The notes below the pieces were generated by a model. It made no database searches. It was not told where the DNA came from and worked only from the letters and a program-made list of their open reading frames with translations. 64,000 nt of DNA, from contig NW_019211455.1 of NCBI RefSeq assembly GCF_002443255.2, positions 29,908,444 to 29,972,443 on the forward strand. Reading direction: 5' to 3'. The translations under genes and the position numbers were made by a program. Origin of the DNA: Varroa destructor. Lineage: Eukaryota; Arthropoda; Arachnida; Mesostigmata; Varroidae. Shown here in pieces: positions 48,101 through 59,427 of the stretch (within the stretch, counting starts at the first letter, position 1; every line of letters starts with the position of its first letter).

Positions 48101-49560
48101 ATGTTCCTTAGCTCTTTATACAATAGAGAAGACGTCTTGAAGCGAGCCCTCCCGTCTTCCAACGGTACTTAACTTTGTGCGCTTCGTCCCCTTCGGTTTG
48201 ACTTCCTGGTCTGCTCCTGTGACTGTGTCCTTCTTTCCTGCCAGCGCTCGCCTTCAAAACGTCGTTCTTCTTTTCTAGCTTATGGGCGGTGGGACAGGAT
48301 CCAACTGTCACACCGACCACGTAATTTACGTATACCGTGTGTGCTGTCACGCCGCTTCTTGAAAATATCTACCTTCCCATCCACCTTTTTTTGACGTGTT
48401 TTTTCTTCTTGTTCAATGCTCAAGAGGCAAAGCCAAACTGAGAAAAAGTCGAAGCTGCTCAGCTTAGATGGCTGAAATTTTTGCAAATGTTGAATATTTG
48501 CTTTGAGTATTAAAACAAACAGAAGCGAATTCTTCATTCTACGCCTGCACCACCTATTGGACTGTATCGATACTGGTATACTAACCTACCTTCTAATATG
48601 ATGTCGCCAGTCTAAGGTAACGATAAATTTTAGAACCATTCTGCGTTGCACCGTGTTTTTAAGCGAAAGAAGCAAGAGCTCTGAACCTCATTTCCTGCAT
48701 CGCGGATCTGACCTGCTATGAACCTGACTGATTCCGAAAAAGGGTCGCTCTGCATCGCCTGTCCTTTTTTTGCGCCTAAGTCACACAGAGAAGACAGGCC
48801 GAGCCGACTGGAGGATGTCCCTCCATAGCGAACGACGCCTGCTCGCTTTCCAGTACCGCTGGCGTTTTGTCGAAACCCCTCCAGGTTCTCTCTCAATCCT
48901 CTCTTTCCGTAGGCTCGAGTCGTCTGAGAATCACCGCTTTTTGAGAGCGAGTGAATGAGACGTACGCTCGGGAAATAAGATTTAAGACATTCTGAGAGGA
49001 GACTTTTGTGCACTGTTAGAGAGCACAGCATGATACGAGGACTTAGGTACGTTTGACTGCTAACAAAAATACCGCCGCTAGAAAGCGGAAGCATAAAAAT
49101 GTTGGTGGTCGTTGTTCGTAGAGGGTAGGTAACTCGGTATTCATCGAGGCGGCCTCGATGGCGATCTCAAAGTCGCACCGTTTACTCAATTGGCCGACGA
49201 CTCGATAGGACCTCGCGGACTGGAGCGGTTTCCTAATGGCTGCAGTGCGGCGGCGTCCTATGAGAACGGGCCTCTGTCGGTTCTCTTGAATCTCGGTACA
49301 TTCGGAGGAAATTGAGGAGGCGGTGGACGACGGTGTTCGATAGTCAGATGGATGGATTCCGCACTTTTCTGCCCCTCGACCAAGTTCATCAGTACTGACG
49401 GCGCTTGATGCTAAGTCGATTCATTGACTGCTGACTTCACAACCTCCCTCCAAACAGCCAAACACACACGCGTGCACAGCCGTATACACCAATTGGCCGC
49501 CTATAACCATGCAAGGTCTTTTCGGAGAAACAGGGATCTGGACTGATATTTCAGGCGTGG
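48100..49560. other. GC-richer island with overlapping frames
   Basis: A rise in G+C and many CpG. The longest frame is 154 codons on the minus strand (48630-49094), with serine, arginine and glycine-rich content and no domain. An 8-bp dyad lies at 49142-49160. It could be a promoter or leader region, and direction cannot be decided. Confidence 0.28.
49142..49160. repeat. 8-bp perfect inverted repeat
   Basis: CATCGAGG (49142-49149) and CCTCGATG (49153-49160) with a 3-nt GC spacer, inside a CpG-rich island. A compact dyad of this form could bind a dimeric factor, but there is no direct support. Confidence 0.6.
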
Positions 49561-49599
49561 TATTCATGTTAGAATTCCGAATGTGCCTGAACGATGCGA

Positions 49600-52500
49600 T
49601 CGTATGTTGGAAATGGTCATGTCGAGTAGTTCATGTCGATCTCTAAAAACGATCTTAACTACAGCGGTCACTTTGGATTAGTACCTTTTGCCGAGACCCC
49701 GCTTACGTATATCATCGCAGTAGTGCACGATCAGGAGCCCAGCATTCGCTTTTCCCTATTTTCTCAGCTAGTATTGGAAGAATTGTATTCGAATCGAATA
49801 TGGAAATCAGAAGGGGATCGCGGCGTTCTCTAATGAAGCAACTATGTTGTACAGATATACGCAGATATCGGCCGAGCAGTATATCATTATGAAGTAGAAA
49901 CGCCCATTGATAGTATGGTTTCGTTTCCACCGTGTATAATGAGGTGACAGTTGTACGAACGATGAATAAACTTATTTGAAACATTAGTACAAGTCAGCTG
50001 ATGACGCCTGTCGTACCCATCGGCAATAATAAATGTCGGCATACCATGCCGGCATATTTACCTGTTTTACAAGCATAAGATCATGTCAAACAGGCTATTG
50101 TAGACTCTGCCGAGGCGTATTCCCGTGTCAAAAATCAAAATATAGAAATTGTTAAAACATAATCACAAGGTTATATACATTCGAATATACCAATGCTGGT
50201 ATGAGTCCGTATATGAAACGTACGTACGTAGACAATAGACGCCATAAGAAACTCTTAATGATCGTTGTAGGAAATGCTGTAAATCGAATTGTCCCTGCGC
50301 CACCCTATTTATTTGAAAGACTTTTGGCCAACTTTGCCTCTTCAGATTGTTTGTAAGCGACACCAGCAAGCGCCTTGAGGTTATTTATATACTCTAAAAA
50401 TAAACAGTGTGATATAATACAATTTAACCGCACGGAAACCCGCAGGACAAACCGATAGATACTGCAATCAGTCAACAAGTACAAAACAGCATCTACGTGC
50501 GACCCGCGTCTTCAATCATTACTACGTTATTTCCTGAGGCTTTTCTTAAATCGGCGACCCTCAGCTCTCCTTTCCGGAAAAAAAGCTCCGAACAGCTATT
50601 GTTTTAATCTGAAACGGGCAATCTGAAATAAGGGAACAGGAGAAAAAATTATAGATATATTCATAGCTCTTACCATCGTTCGGATTTCCACTGAAGGATC
50701 AAATATTTGATGACAGGACACAAGTTGAGTCTTTAGAGCTGTAATTCAGTAATCTTATATGTTTTGTCGTAGATTGTGTGTGTTGCTTTAGTTGAACTGC
50801 TCGCTTTAGCTAATAAGACACGTATGTCGACTTGCTACTTTCATAGAGGGATGAAGGGCATCGCCTGCAATACTGCATGTGCGCCTCCTACCCCGTACAC
50901 AGCTGGCGATCACGTTGATCCCATCTAATCATTATGATCATTACGGGAGCGGCCGGAGGAGGTATTAGGGTGACTCTCGAACAACAGAGCGCGTAAGGAA
51001 TTAGCCAACATGCCCCTACCCTATCCAGTTTCGTCCCTGTTCTATCCTATCTACCGCTTGCCCCGCCATGAAAATAACGACTGCCCCGATATAAACACGA
51101 TAGTGACGTTTTTCTGCCTACCTCGACTAGGTTTGCCTATTCCTCACTTAGCAACCCAATATAGTGTTGGATTACTAGCCGGTTGCAGCCTATAGTCATG
51201 TGTACTATATACTCTTGAAACGGGGAGTCCGCTGGCTCCTACTCGGTATCCACTCGAGAAATCCGGTAAGTACCCGCACCATCACCATAGATAGGTCCCG
51301 CTTTTACCATCATTTTCGCCGCGCAGTTGCTTACTTTACTGAAATTGTGGAACATGAAGTATGAGTCCAGGTGAGCGGCACTTGACCCCATCTGGCACCA
51401 CTATTTCCAGCATTGCTAACGCAGTACTCATAAAGGAGGATCACTAGATTCAGATGGACCGTCGATGTTCAGCTGGTAGTAACAGTGCTCTTTTGGACTA
51501 AACGAAGATAGGCTGCCGCTCTAAGCCCGTCAGGTCTATATGGCAGCAGAAGATGCAGAAAGCTAACAGTGGTCCACTTAGAAAGGACTGCAATTACCCA
51601 CTCGAGAGGGTTATTCAGTTTCTATGGTTTATTTGGTCTGTGCCATAAGTTTCGATTGTTCTTTGTCAACGAGTTCTACGTTACCTTTAATTGAACCCAT
51701 TCTTGACAAAATCTGCTGTACCACAACGTGCAGAAGCTCACCTGTACGCACATTACGTTCTTGTTGTACCAATCATTTTTAAACAAGAAGGTTTACATTG
51801 AATAAGATTCTTACATTTGCGAGTTACCATGCTTTTTTTTTTTTTTTTATTTGGAGAGCTTCTAAGTTTCGTCGGAGCCTAACATCCTGTTTATTTCCAG
51901 CTGTATTCTAGTAGCACCAAGGACTGCAGCATGGATTTTATGTTGTTGCTAAAAAAAGTTCCTCAACAGTCCTTCAAATCTGAAATTGAGAGAATAGTCG
52001 CTTGGCATCAGTTTCTGCTCACTGTACCACTGGAGGCTAAGCATATGAAAACGAGCAGCTTTCCTTCCCTATGAAGCGCTTATTTGCGAACTTCAGCATA
52101 CGAGGAAAACCCCGTAAAAATTTCCTGTGAGGTTCAGTAATTGCAGTTTCCCTAATGCACCTCTACTTACATCGATGCTTTAGAGCGCTAACAGAAACAT
52201 ATGGTCATATGAAGCAATCCTTGAAGAGCGCAGAACACAGAACTATACTAATGCAAAGCGTACTGGTTTCATACATACATACATGCACATATGTTGCACT
52301 TTGTTTTCACATCATTCTTTCGGAAAATGGTCGAATAGAATTCAGTTTCAATCCAATTGAAATATTGCACCGACGCCAGGACTGCGCTCCCAGGGCTGGG
52401 AATTCTTAAAGTGAAGATTCCATTTGAGATTATATAACAACCTGGGCGTTCTGATCGAATTTCTTCATCACAAAGTGACAAAATTGTCACCCGACCCATG

Positions 52501-53600
52501 ACGTTTCACTAGCTAGACTATCGGAAGCTACTATTATTGTCAGTAGCAGTAATAATCGCATGACATTTAAGCAATTAGAAACAGCGAAAGGATTCCTATG
52601 ATAAACAGGCCAATGCAGTGAAACAAGCGTTACAAGGGTAGCGTGGCCTGTTCAGGTAAGGGTTTATTCATGCTGACACGTCAGCTGAAAAGTGAAGGAT
52701 CGTAACCAGGAGCTGGATAGGCTAAACCCAATTTCACTGGGCACACTGCGTCATCTGTATCAGGTACGCATGCCTAGGATTACGTAGAATTTCGATAGGT
52801 TGTATATTATACGAGAAAGGAATAGGGAAGTAAAACATATTTGGCCGTAGGTTGCAGGCGACAGTTGGCCCAGGCCGCACGAACGAAAATGAAAACTCGT
52901 AAAGGATCAGAGCCGGATACTCGTATTTGTATTCTTCTGAAAACGCCAAATAGTCGATTGGATTTGTATAGAACGGAATCGACGAAAGCCTCAAATCTCT
53001 CGAAAGAATGTGAGAGCGTGGTAAGCTAGACAAACGTGCAGTGTGCTGTGTTAGAAGAAGCAGAAGGGAACCGGCGCCATCCAGAGAGAGTTGCGTTTCA
53101 ACACCGTTAGTCCTAAGGTACCGAGCGACCAAGCCGGGCCGTCGGTCGAATTAGATCGACCTGTTTTTACCCTCTGGTGTCGAAAGGTAATGCCGAACCA
53201 GTACAGCAAAGTGAAGTCTCGTTTCGATAGCATAGGCAGATTTAGACTTAAAAGGGAATTTAGACCACTGCTATTTTTGAGGTATGGTTTAAGACGCGCT
53301 GAATGAGCATGCCTTGTTAGGTTGGTCTTGTGTAAATTGTAAATACTCTTCTTTTTTTAATTAATGTGTTGATTGGTTTTTGCCGCACTTTTATATATGA
53401 AAGGGATGATGAACAGCGGCAATGGAAAACAACGTGCGATACGTTTATGCAAAAAACGTATAAAAACACCTTGACATTGCCAAAGAGAGAACACTTCTTT
53501 AAAAACACAGTCTTCTAAAATTCAGTATCATGGTAACATGGTCGCATTGAGGCGAGATTTCTAACTTCGTTGGTGTAGAGTTTGCCGTTAGTTGAAGCGA
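49600..53600. other. Unassigned DNA
   Basis: Frames at 49633-49833, 51010-51195, 52155-52409 (plus) and 52734-53132 (minus, 132 codons) have no recognised motif. Plus-strand frames overlap the last. A 16-base T run lies at 51833-51848. A GTCGGCATACCATGCCGGC dyad lies near 50034-50052. Confidence 0.5.
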
Positions 53601-53670
53601 ATTGAATAAATATAAAATGTTTCGAACTTTAGGCCCGATACTGCCGCTGCACCTTACAATTGAACTTCAG

Positions 53671-53796
53671 GGAGCCTGCCCAGTTGTTTGCTGTACACCT
53701 TTCAGTGCCACGTTAAAAAAAGATCGGCCTGCACCGAATATTTATATTTACTCGTCCGGAATAACTGTCACCCGTAGTTTGAATGACAGCTATGCG
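53671..53796 (+). CDS. Candidate phase-0 internal exon
   Basis: An acceptor-like AACTTCAG ends at 53670 and a consensus donor (GCG then GTAAGT) starts at 53797. Between them are exactly 42 codons in a single open frame, phase 0 at both ends. The peptide begins GACPVVCCTPFSATLKKDRP and continues APNIYIYSSGITVTRSLNDS. The paired cysteines and lack of low complexity are protein-like, but no family is recognised. The frame is open upstream to an ATG at 53602, so a longer first exon is an alternative. Confidence 0.25.
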
Positions 53797-53919
53797 GTAA
53801 GTCGTATACATTTAAAAAGGTTCGATTATTTACATTTCAGTGCTGGTGTTATACGTTCAAATACGTAGAATGCTTGGCAAGGGTCTAAGCAGATTGGCCG
53901 CATACTCTTAAGCTGTGTC

Positions 53920-53922
<3 letters not shown>

Positions 53923-53950
<28 letters not shown>
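53923..53950. repeat. (AG)14 microsatellite
   Basis: Fourteen AG units, the second of three AG tracts in the window. Confidence 0.95.
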
Positions 53951-53953
<3 letters not shown>

Positions 53954-54289
53954 CGTGGCATGCCACATCGAAGTTGAGAAGCCCACTGGCAAACAATTCC
54001 GAATTCGGCTATCAGCTTAAAGAGGCCGTTTTTTCTCAAGAAAACTCAGACATCCTTCTGCAACCCTCTAAACAGCCCTATACTTCTAGATGTATTGTAT
54101 TTTGAAGCTGTAATGATGACAAAAGGGCATCCCTTTACGATTAGGCCCTTTTCTTACTTTACGGGAAGGTACCGTGTCGCCAGCATGAAGACATTGCATC
54201 AACCATACTCCTGCGACGAGATAATATCATTTAGGAGGAGAAGTACACTTACTGGTCGCCGATAAATTCTATGTCAAAGGAATGGAGAA

Positions 54290-57050
54290 CATGTCATTAA
54301 AACGAGGTCCAACTCCGAGCAACTTTTAACCCCCTCTCTGCGATCCCCCGTGACAAGGCACAGAGACAGAAGCAAGGCGAAAAGGAGGAGAGAGACTGAG
54401 ACCTGATGCAAAATCCGATGAATCGTTTCTGGACTAAGAGGAGAGAATACGCCATGTTGTGAAATCTGTCAAGGGTTCGAGAACCCACATCAGTAACATA
54501 CAGACCCTAAGCTTAAATAGAGCATGTATTATAGCAGCATGAATCGGCACAACTTTTATCAGCTACGTAGCAGGCTAAGCTGTTCTGTTCTCGGTTTCTG
54601 AACGACACGCTATTGGCCAGCTAATATTCTACAATTGGCATTGTGTGTAGAGAGCAAGTGCAGCGAGGGTCGGCAAAGCGAAATCGGATGGCTGAGAGAG
54701 CTTCTGAGGTTACACCTCTTGGAACATGAACGTTGTCAGTACGCGTAGATGGACGAACAGCAAAACTGCATTACGCCAGTACGCTAGATTCATTGTCCGC
54801 TGGTTGTCTGCCCCAATTTTCTCTCTCATCAAAATGCGGCGACGGTAGTGGGGTGGCGGTACATGAGCTTCAGTAAGGTCTTTCTTTTTTTCGATTCTCT
54901 GGCTGAAGCTCGAAGTTTTGCGAGTGATTTGGTCTCTGCTGCTACATCTTTGCTGCTACTATCACTGCACCCTCTCGCTTGCTTTCTGTCTGCGTGTTGT
55001 CATTGCGCGAATCTTCCCCTGCTGAGTCGGAGACTACACGTCTTGTTCTCGTTGGTAAGAGCATCTTTATCTGCTGGCTTGCCAGCCGCTCAACTAAGGC
55101 GTGCGTATGTATGTGTGCTTACCACCTTTTTTTCGTGTTCCTCGGCTCTCCTTGGATGTCACCGATCTGCAGTGGTACATTCGTAGCTGAACCAAAATCC
55201 AGTGTTGAAGTTTTGAAATGTAAAACTTGAATACAACCAAATTGCTTTATGTGTGTCGGGGCTTCGACGGCTTAGGGAATAGACTTTTCTCCTGCACCCG
55301 CCAGAAGAAGAGCTGTAATAGCAATTTTTGATATTGGACAAATTCGGCAGACACTATACTATTTGTATTTAAAACGAGTGAACATTTAATTCTCTACGCA
55401 CCATATAGGTTAGATGAAATAAAAAGTACATCAACAGCTATCCGCTACTGTGGACCATGGCAAACTTGGAAATAAAAGAAAATGGAAATGTCTGTTGTCC
55501 CCATTCATGAAGCTATCTAGACAGGTTACGAGCATTAACAAAGGTCTCAGTAGAACGACGATATTTACGGAAATAGATTAACTGGGGTATTTTATTTCAA
55601 AAGCTGGACAATGTTTGGTCCAACCCAACATAAAAAGCATTTAGCAAATTTCTCCATTTTTTTTTTAGTTGTTAAGTCCTAGACAAATACTGAATAAAGA
55701 GCCTCGACGTAGACTATTAATGCACCTATTGAGATAAGAGTAGTAAGCAATGTTAACGCATCCAGCATCGTTTCCAGTTAACTTTGTTGCAATCGGCCCT
55801 CTCGTCTTTTTTTATGGTTTAAGCCACCCGACTATGATATGTCACTGACATTGCTTGTCTTATCCTTCATATGACCGTGGGAAAACAACAGCCGTTACAA
55901 TATAGTAATCGAAATAGGCCCTGCACAGTGCTGCGAGTTGTGGGGCGGTTACGAAGACCGCATAGCAAATCATCCTCAAGCAAAAAAAATAGTGACTTGG
56001 CATCCAGAACTTTGGACGAGTGCGCTTACATTTTGTACAAGTCAAGTATTGCATTGCCATAGTGACCGATGTATTTTACGCATCGGTTTTACGAAGGTTA
56101 GCGGCTGTACGGTGCGGACAGCATCACCACTTTTCCCTCGTTTTTACGTAAAATATATGGAAAGAGGCCGGCGGTGCGGACTGAAAGAGAAACGGTTGGA
56201 GGAACTGACGGTTGGAGGAACAAGGCGCCAAAGTAATACATTCATTATTCGTCCTACAGCCCCTGCCTTCGGCCCCATTATTCCGCTTTCAAATAACCAC
56301 GCAATACAGTAATAAGCACAGCGAGCAACCTCCAAGCCTACGCGTTTACATGAACGTCCCAGCGGCTAGTGATCTCCAGCTCGTATTTCTCTACTCCCAC
56401 CCAACAACGTAACGGCACGCTGCGCTATATCGATCGTCCCTCTAAACGTCCGAAGGGCAAATTAATCGCTGACCAAGAACTTCTGACCTCGCTTACTCAG
56501 TCCACCACCAACGTCATTGGCGCATAGGTCTACACATATATTCGAGTAGCTGCATGACACTGTGGACAACAAAGAGGTAAGGAACGGTTAACTCAAAATC
56601 TTGGCCCAATCATATCGTGCGCATCGCAATTAGGTGGGCGCAAATGCAATTATAATCATACCGTAGACATCCATTATCCATGGAGGTAAACATCCGCAAC
56701 TCTCTTCCTCTTTACCTAGATACTCCTCGAAAGCGACGACCACATAGTGTCTGTTCTCATGGATACGAATAGTATCAGCTGGCTCTTTGAAGGGCGTGAG
56801 CGGCTACGAAACCCAGTAGGACAGACAGAGAGAGAGAGAGACCATACCGAGGGACGCCGCGGTAGCATCTCAGCCTTCGGTCCTGTTTTTAGCTCTCGTC
56901 TGTTCTTGCGCCGGCAGGCTATTTATCATCTCGCCACTTCCACATATGGATCGTCTGTTCGTTCGTTGGCAGGGCAGTGGATGATGCTGGTGATCGCAGA
57001 CATTGTGGGTTATGCATGAGACTGGACCGAATCACAACACTGAAATTGTC
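54290..57050. other. GC-richer region with overlapping frames and a short AG tract
   Basis: Plus frames at 54848-55186 and 54979-55230 are leucine, serine and cysteine-rich, with pyrimidine-rich coding strands, so openness is partly compositional. Frames on both strands at 55859-56412 mask each other. A short AG repeat lies at 56827-56841 inside a frame at 56747-57019. No domain is recognised. Confidence 0.28.
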
Positions 57051-57150
57051 CATAGTGTCTACGATAGAAATTATGACGTAAAGCTTCTGCACTGCGAGAC
57101 CCATACAATGCAATCGCACACGTAATTCAGTTCTAAATAAGTCAAAGTCT

Positions 57151-57339
57151 ATGGTGATAGTGGAAACAGAACTCGACATTTGCCGGTGTATTTTGTTTAG
57201 GCGAACCTTGGCCGGTGGGTCTTCTGATGATATAATTATGGCTACAGCAGAGACGCGTATATCTTATTCGAAAGTCCTTCTAACTGAGACAAGATTTTTA
57301 ATCGATGAAACCCCGACTCGCATGGGTCCGATTAGATAA
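57151..57339 (+). CDS. Weak open frame
   Basis: A 62-codon frame has protein-like content (GGSSDDIIMATAETRISYSK then TETRFLIDETPTRMG). An acceptor-like GTAATTCAG lies shortly upstream. No motif is recognised. Confidence 0.13.
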   Translation: MVIVETELDICRCILFRRTLAGGSSDDIIMATAETRISYSKVLLTETRFLIDETPTRMGPIR

Positions 57340-57561
57340 CCGTCGTCCGATAATCTTTAACAAGAAGTATAGATGTAATTTTATGGACAGTTTTGAAAAA
57401 TTCTAAAAGCCTTGCGCTCCAAAATTTAGTTGCACCTTGTCCTCTTTAAAATACTAATTTGCTGGCAATGGACTGCTATACTGTGAGAAGAATTTGTTAT
57501 GGCCCAATTTACTGCTGCGGCCTTTTTAAGGGCTCATAGTAGAATTTAGGGCAAAAATAGC

Positions 57562-57578
57562 AAAAAAAAAAAAAAAAA
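57562..57578. repeat. 17-base A run
   Basis: This is the longest uninterrupted A run in the window. It could be the tail of a retrotransposed sequence, but no SINE or processed-copy body was recognised upstream and no flanking duplication was seen. Confidence 0.85.
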
Positions 57579-57687
57579 TTCTCATAGACATTGCATTGTT
57601 ACCTCGCGAACGAGTTGTAGACAAGTTGCTTTGCAGTAAATAGGATGACTCTGTTACTTCCACGCGAAAGAAGCGCTGAATAATCTG

Positions 57688-57912
57688 ATGTGTTATTCAG
57701 GTAAATTATTTACAGACTCCGGTCAGGAAACCTCTAAAATGCTTTTGTCAAGCCAGGATTTTGGAGGCAAAGAAATCAGCGGGTCTTTTCTACGTGATTT
57801 CTCCTCGGTCACGCAAAGGCTTACAGAGCACAGCCGTGGCAGCCCACTCATGATTGTTCAAAGAATGTATTCACCATTTAGCTTGATTCTAGCGTTGCCA
57901 TATCATACGTAG
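57688..57912 (+). CDS. Weak open frame, protein-like content
   Basis: ATG begins 74 codons, including FTDSGQETSKMLLSSQDFGG and later SVTQRLTEHSRGSPLMIVQR, ending in TAG. An acceptor-like TTATTTACAG lies within the first codons at about 57715. There is no recognised family. It may be chance or a short exon. Confidence 0.17.
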   Translation: MCYSGKLFTDSGQETSKMLLSSQDFGGKEISGSFLRDFSSVTQRLTEHSRGSPLMIVQRMYSPFSLILALPYHT

Positions 57913-59307
57913 CGCTACAACGCTAACTATTTTTGACCCATCTTTGTCAACTTCAAATATATTTCCTTAAATTGAGGTGTTTATAGAATGGGTCTATAAT
58001 GCCACACAGATCCCACGGCACTGCAAGGCCAAAGTAGGGAACAGTATAAGTCGTAATATAATGGAAAGTTATAATAGAAAGCCATGTTGTAGGTATCCAA
58101 GAAATGATGTCAGACCTCAGGGCTCGTGTGCTCGTTCTAGTTAACGTTGGCCCGAACCGTTTCACATTTTTAGATGACCTTACGTTTACGTACGTACTTA
58201 CATCGATATTATTTGATCGATATTTAGAGTATTAAATTAAAAAAAGTGCTCAAAAATAAAGTTTATTACTTTTAGAAATGTACTCTTATAAAATTCCCAA
58301 CGATATGCAACTTTCTCTGGCGAAAAATTAGAATAGCGTTTAATTGAAATTCGTGCACTGAAGTTTGCAGAAATATTTTTCTAACGACCTTAATAACAGT
58401 TTTACTGATTTCTTGTAGCTGCATAGCTGCTTTTCCTTTCCCGTCCTAAATGCTATTACCAAATAAAGAAATATACTTTGGTTGACGTTTTACAAATAAA
58501 ATTAATACTGAAACTATGTTATAAGGGGTATGTTTAGATAATACTTTGCTTGGGTTTGCGAATACAATTTAACCTAGAAGTCATACACGTTCCATACAAC
58601 ATTTTGTTCCTGCTTCAGCTGCGGAGAACAGTGTGTTTCTACTTTGAAGGACATTTTTAACGTAAGAACAACCTTGACCTAGCACGTGTCCGCGTTCCAT
58701 GCACTGATTCTTCTATGTGAGCCTCGTTTGTGACAGTCGTTGAATATTATTCATAGATATACTGATGATTACTATGTACTAAAGACAGACAGAGCATGAT
58801 AGAACCGATAGGTAACCGTCTAAATAGCCGTCTTTATTGTTGGCTCCTCGATGATCAACGTTGACAGAACCTGTTAGATATGATATAATTAACAGACCCT
58901 AGATATTATCGATGTTTGATAAACGAAAAATAAGTTTAATGGGCTTTGTATTTGGCTCAATTAAGAGATGTGCCTCTGTCGACAAGGTATAATCCGTAAC
59001 AGAATAACTGTATGAAATTCTTCGCTTGATAACAGATTTACTACTTATAGAGACTACTATAAGAAGCTTTCTTAGCAGCCTATAGCTTTGGCTTTTTTTT
59101 TTTTTTTAACTATTAAAAATCTCCTAAAAAACATCTTTAGGTGAACTATTAATGGTTATACATATTATTATTATCAATATTGGACGTCTTCAAATCTATG
59201 TCATCATATATAGTACGACTCATTCTAATTTTTTGAAAGTTAATTCATTTTTCAAAGTGACCAAAATTGTCAAAAAATAATCGAAAATACTCTAAAGTAC
59301 AGGAATT

Positions 59308-59336
59308 TATATAGTAGCGGCGTAAGCTGCTATATA
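59308..59336. repeat. 11-bp inverted repeat with one mismatch
   Basis: TATATAGTAGC (59308-59318) and GCTGCTATATA (59326-59336) pair except at one position, with a 7-nt loop. Confidence 0.6.
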
Positions 59337-59373
59337 AAATAAACTAAAATTAAAAAGAACTTCAAATAGTCGC

Positions 59374-59427
59374 TTAATTAATTGTATCATTAGGCCTCGA
59401 TTAATTATTAATTGTATTATTACTCGA
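59374..59427. repeat. 27-bp diverged tandem duplication
   Basis: Two adjacent 27-bp units starting TTAATTA and ending CTCGA (59374-59400 and 59401-59427) differ at several sites. Confidence 0.65.

Noticed and set aside
48630..49094. 154-codon minus frame as a protein
   Set aside because: No domain is seen, the composition follows the GC-rich island, and plus-strand frames overlap it.
57340..57578. SINE or processed gene ending in the 17-base A run
   Set aside because: No internal RNA polymerase III boxes, recognisable body or target-site duplication was found.
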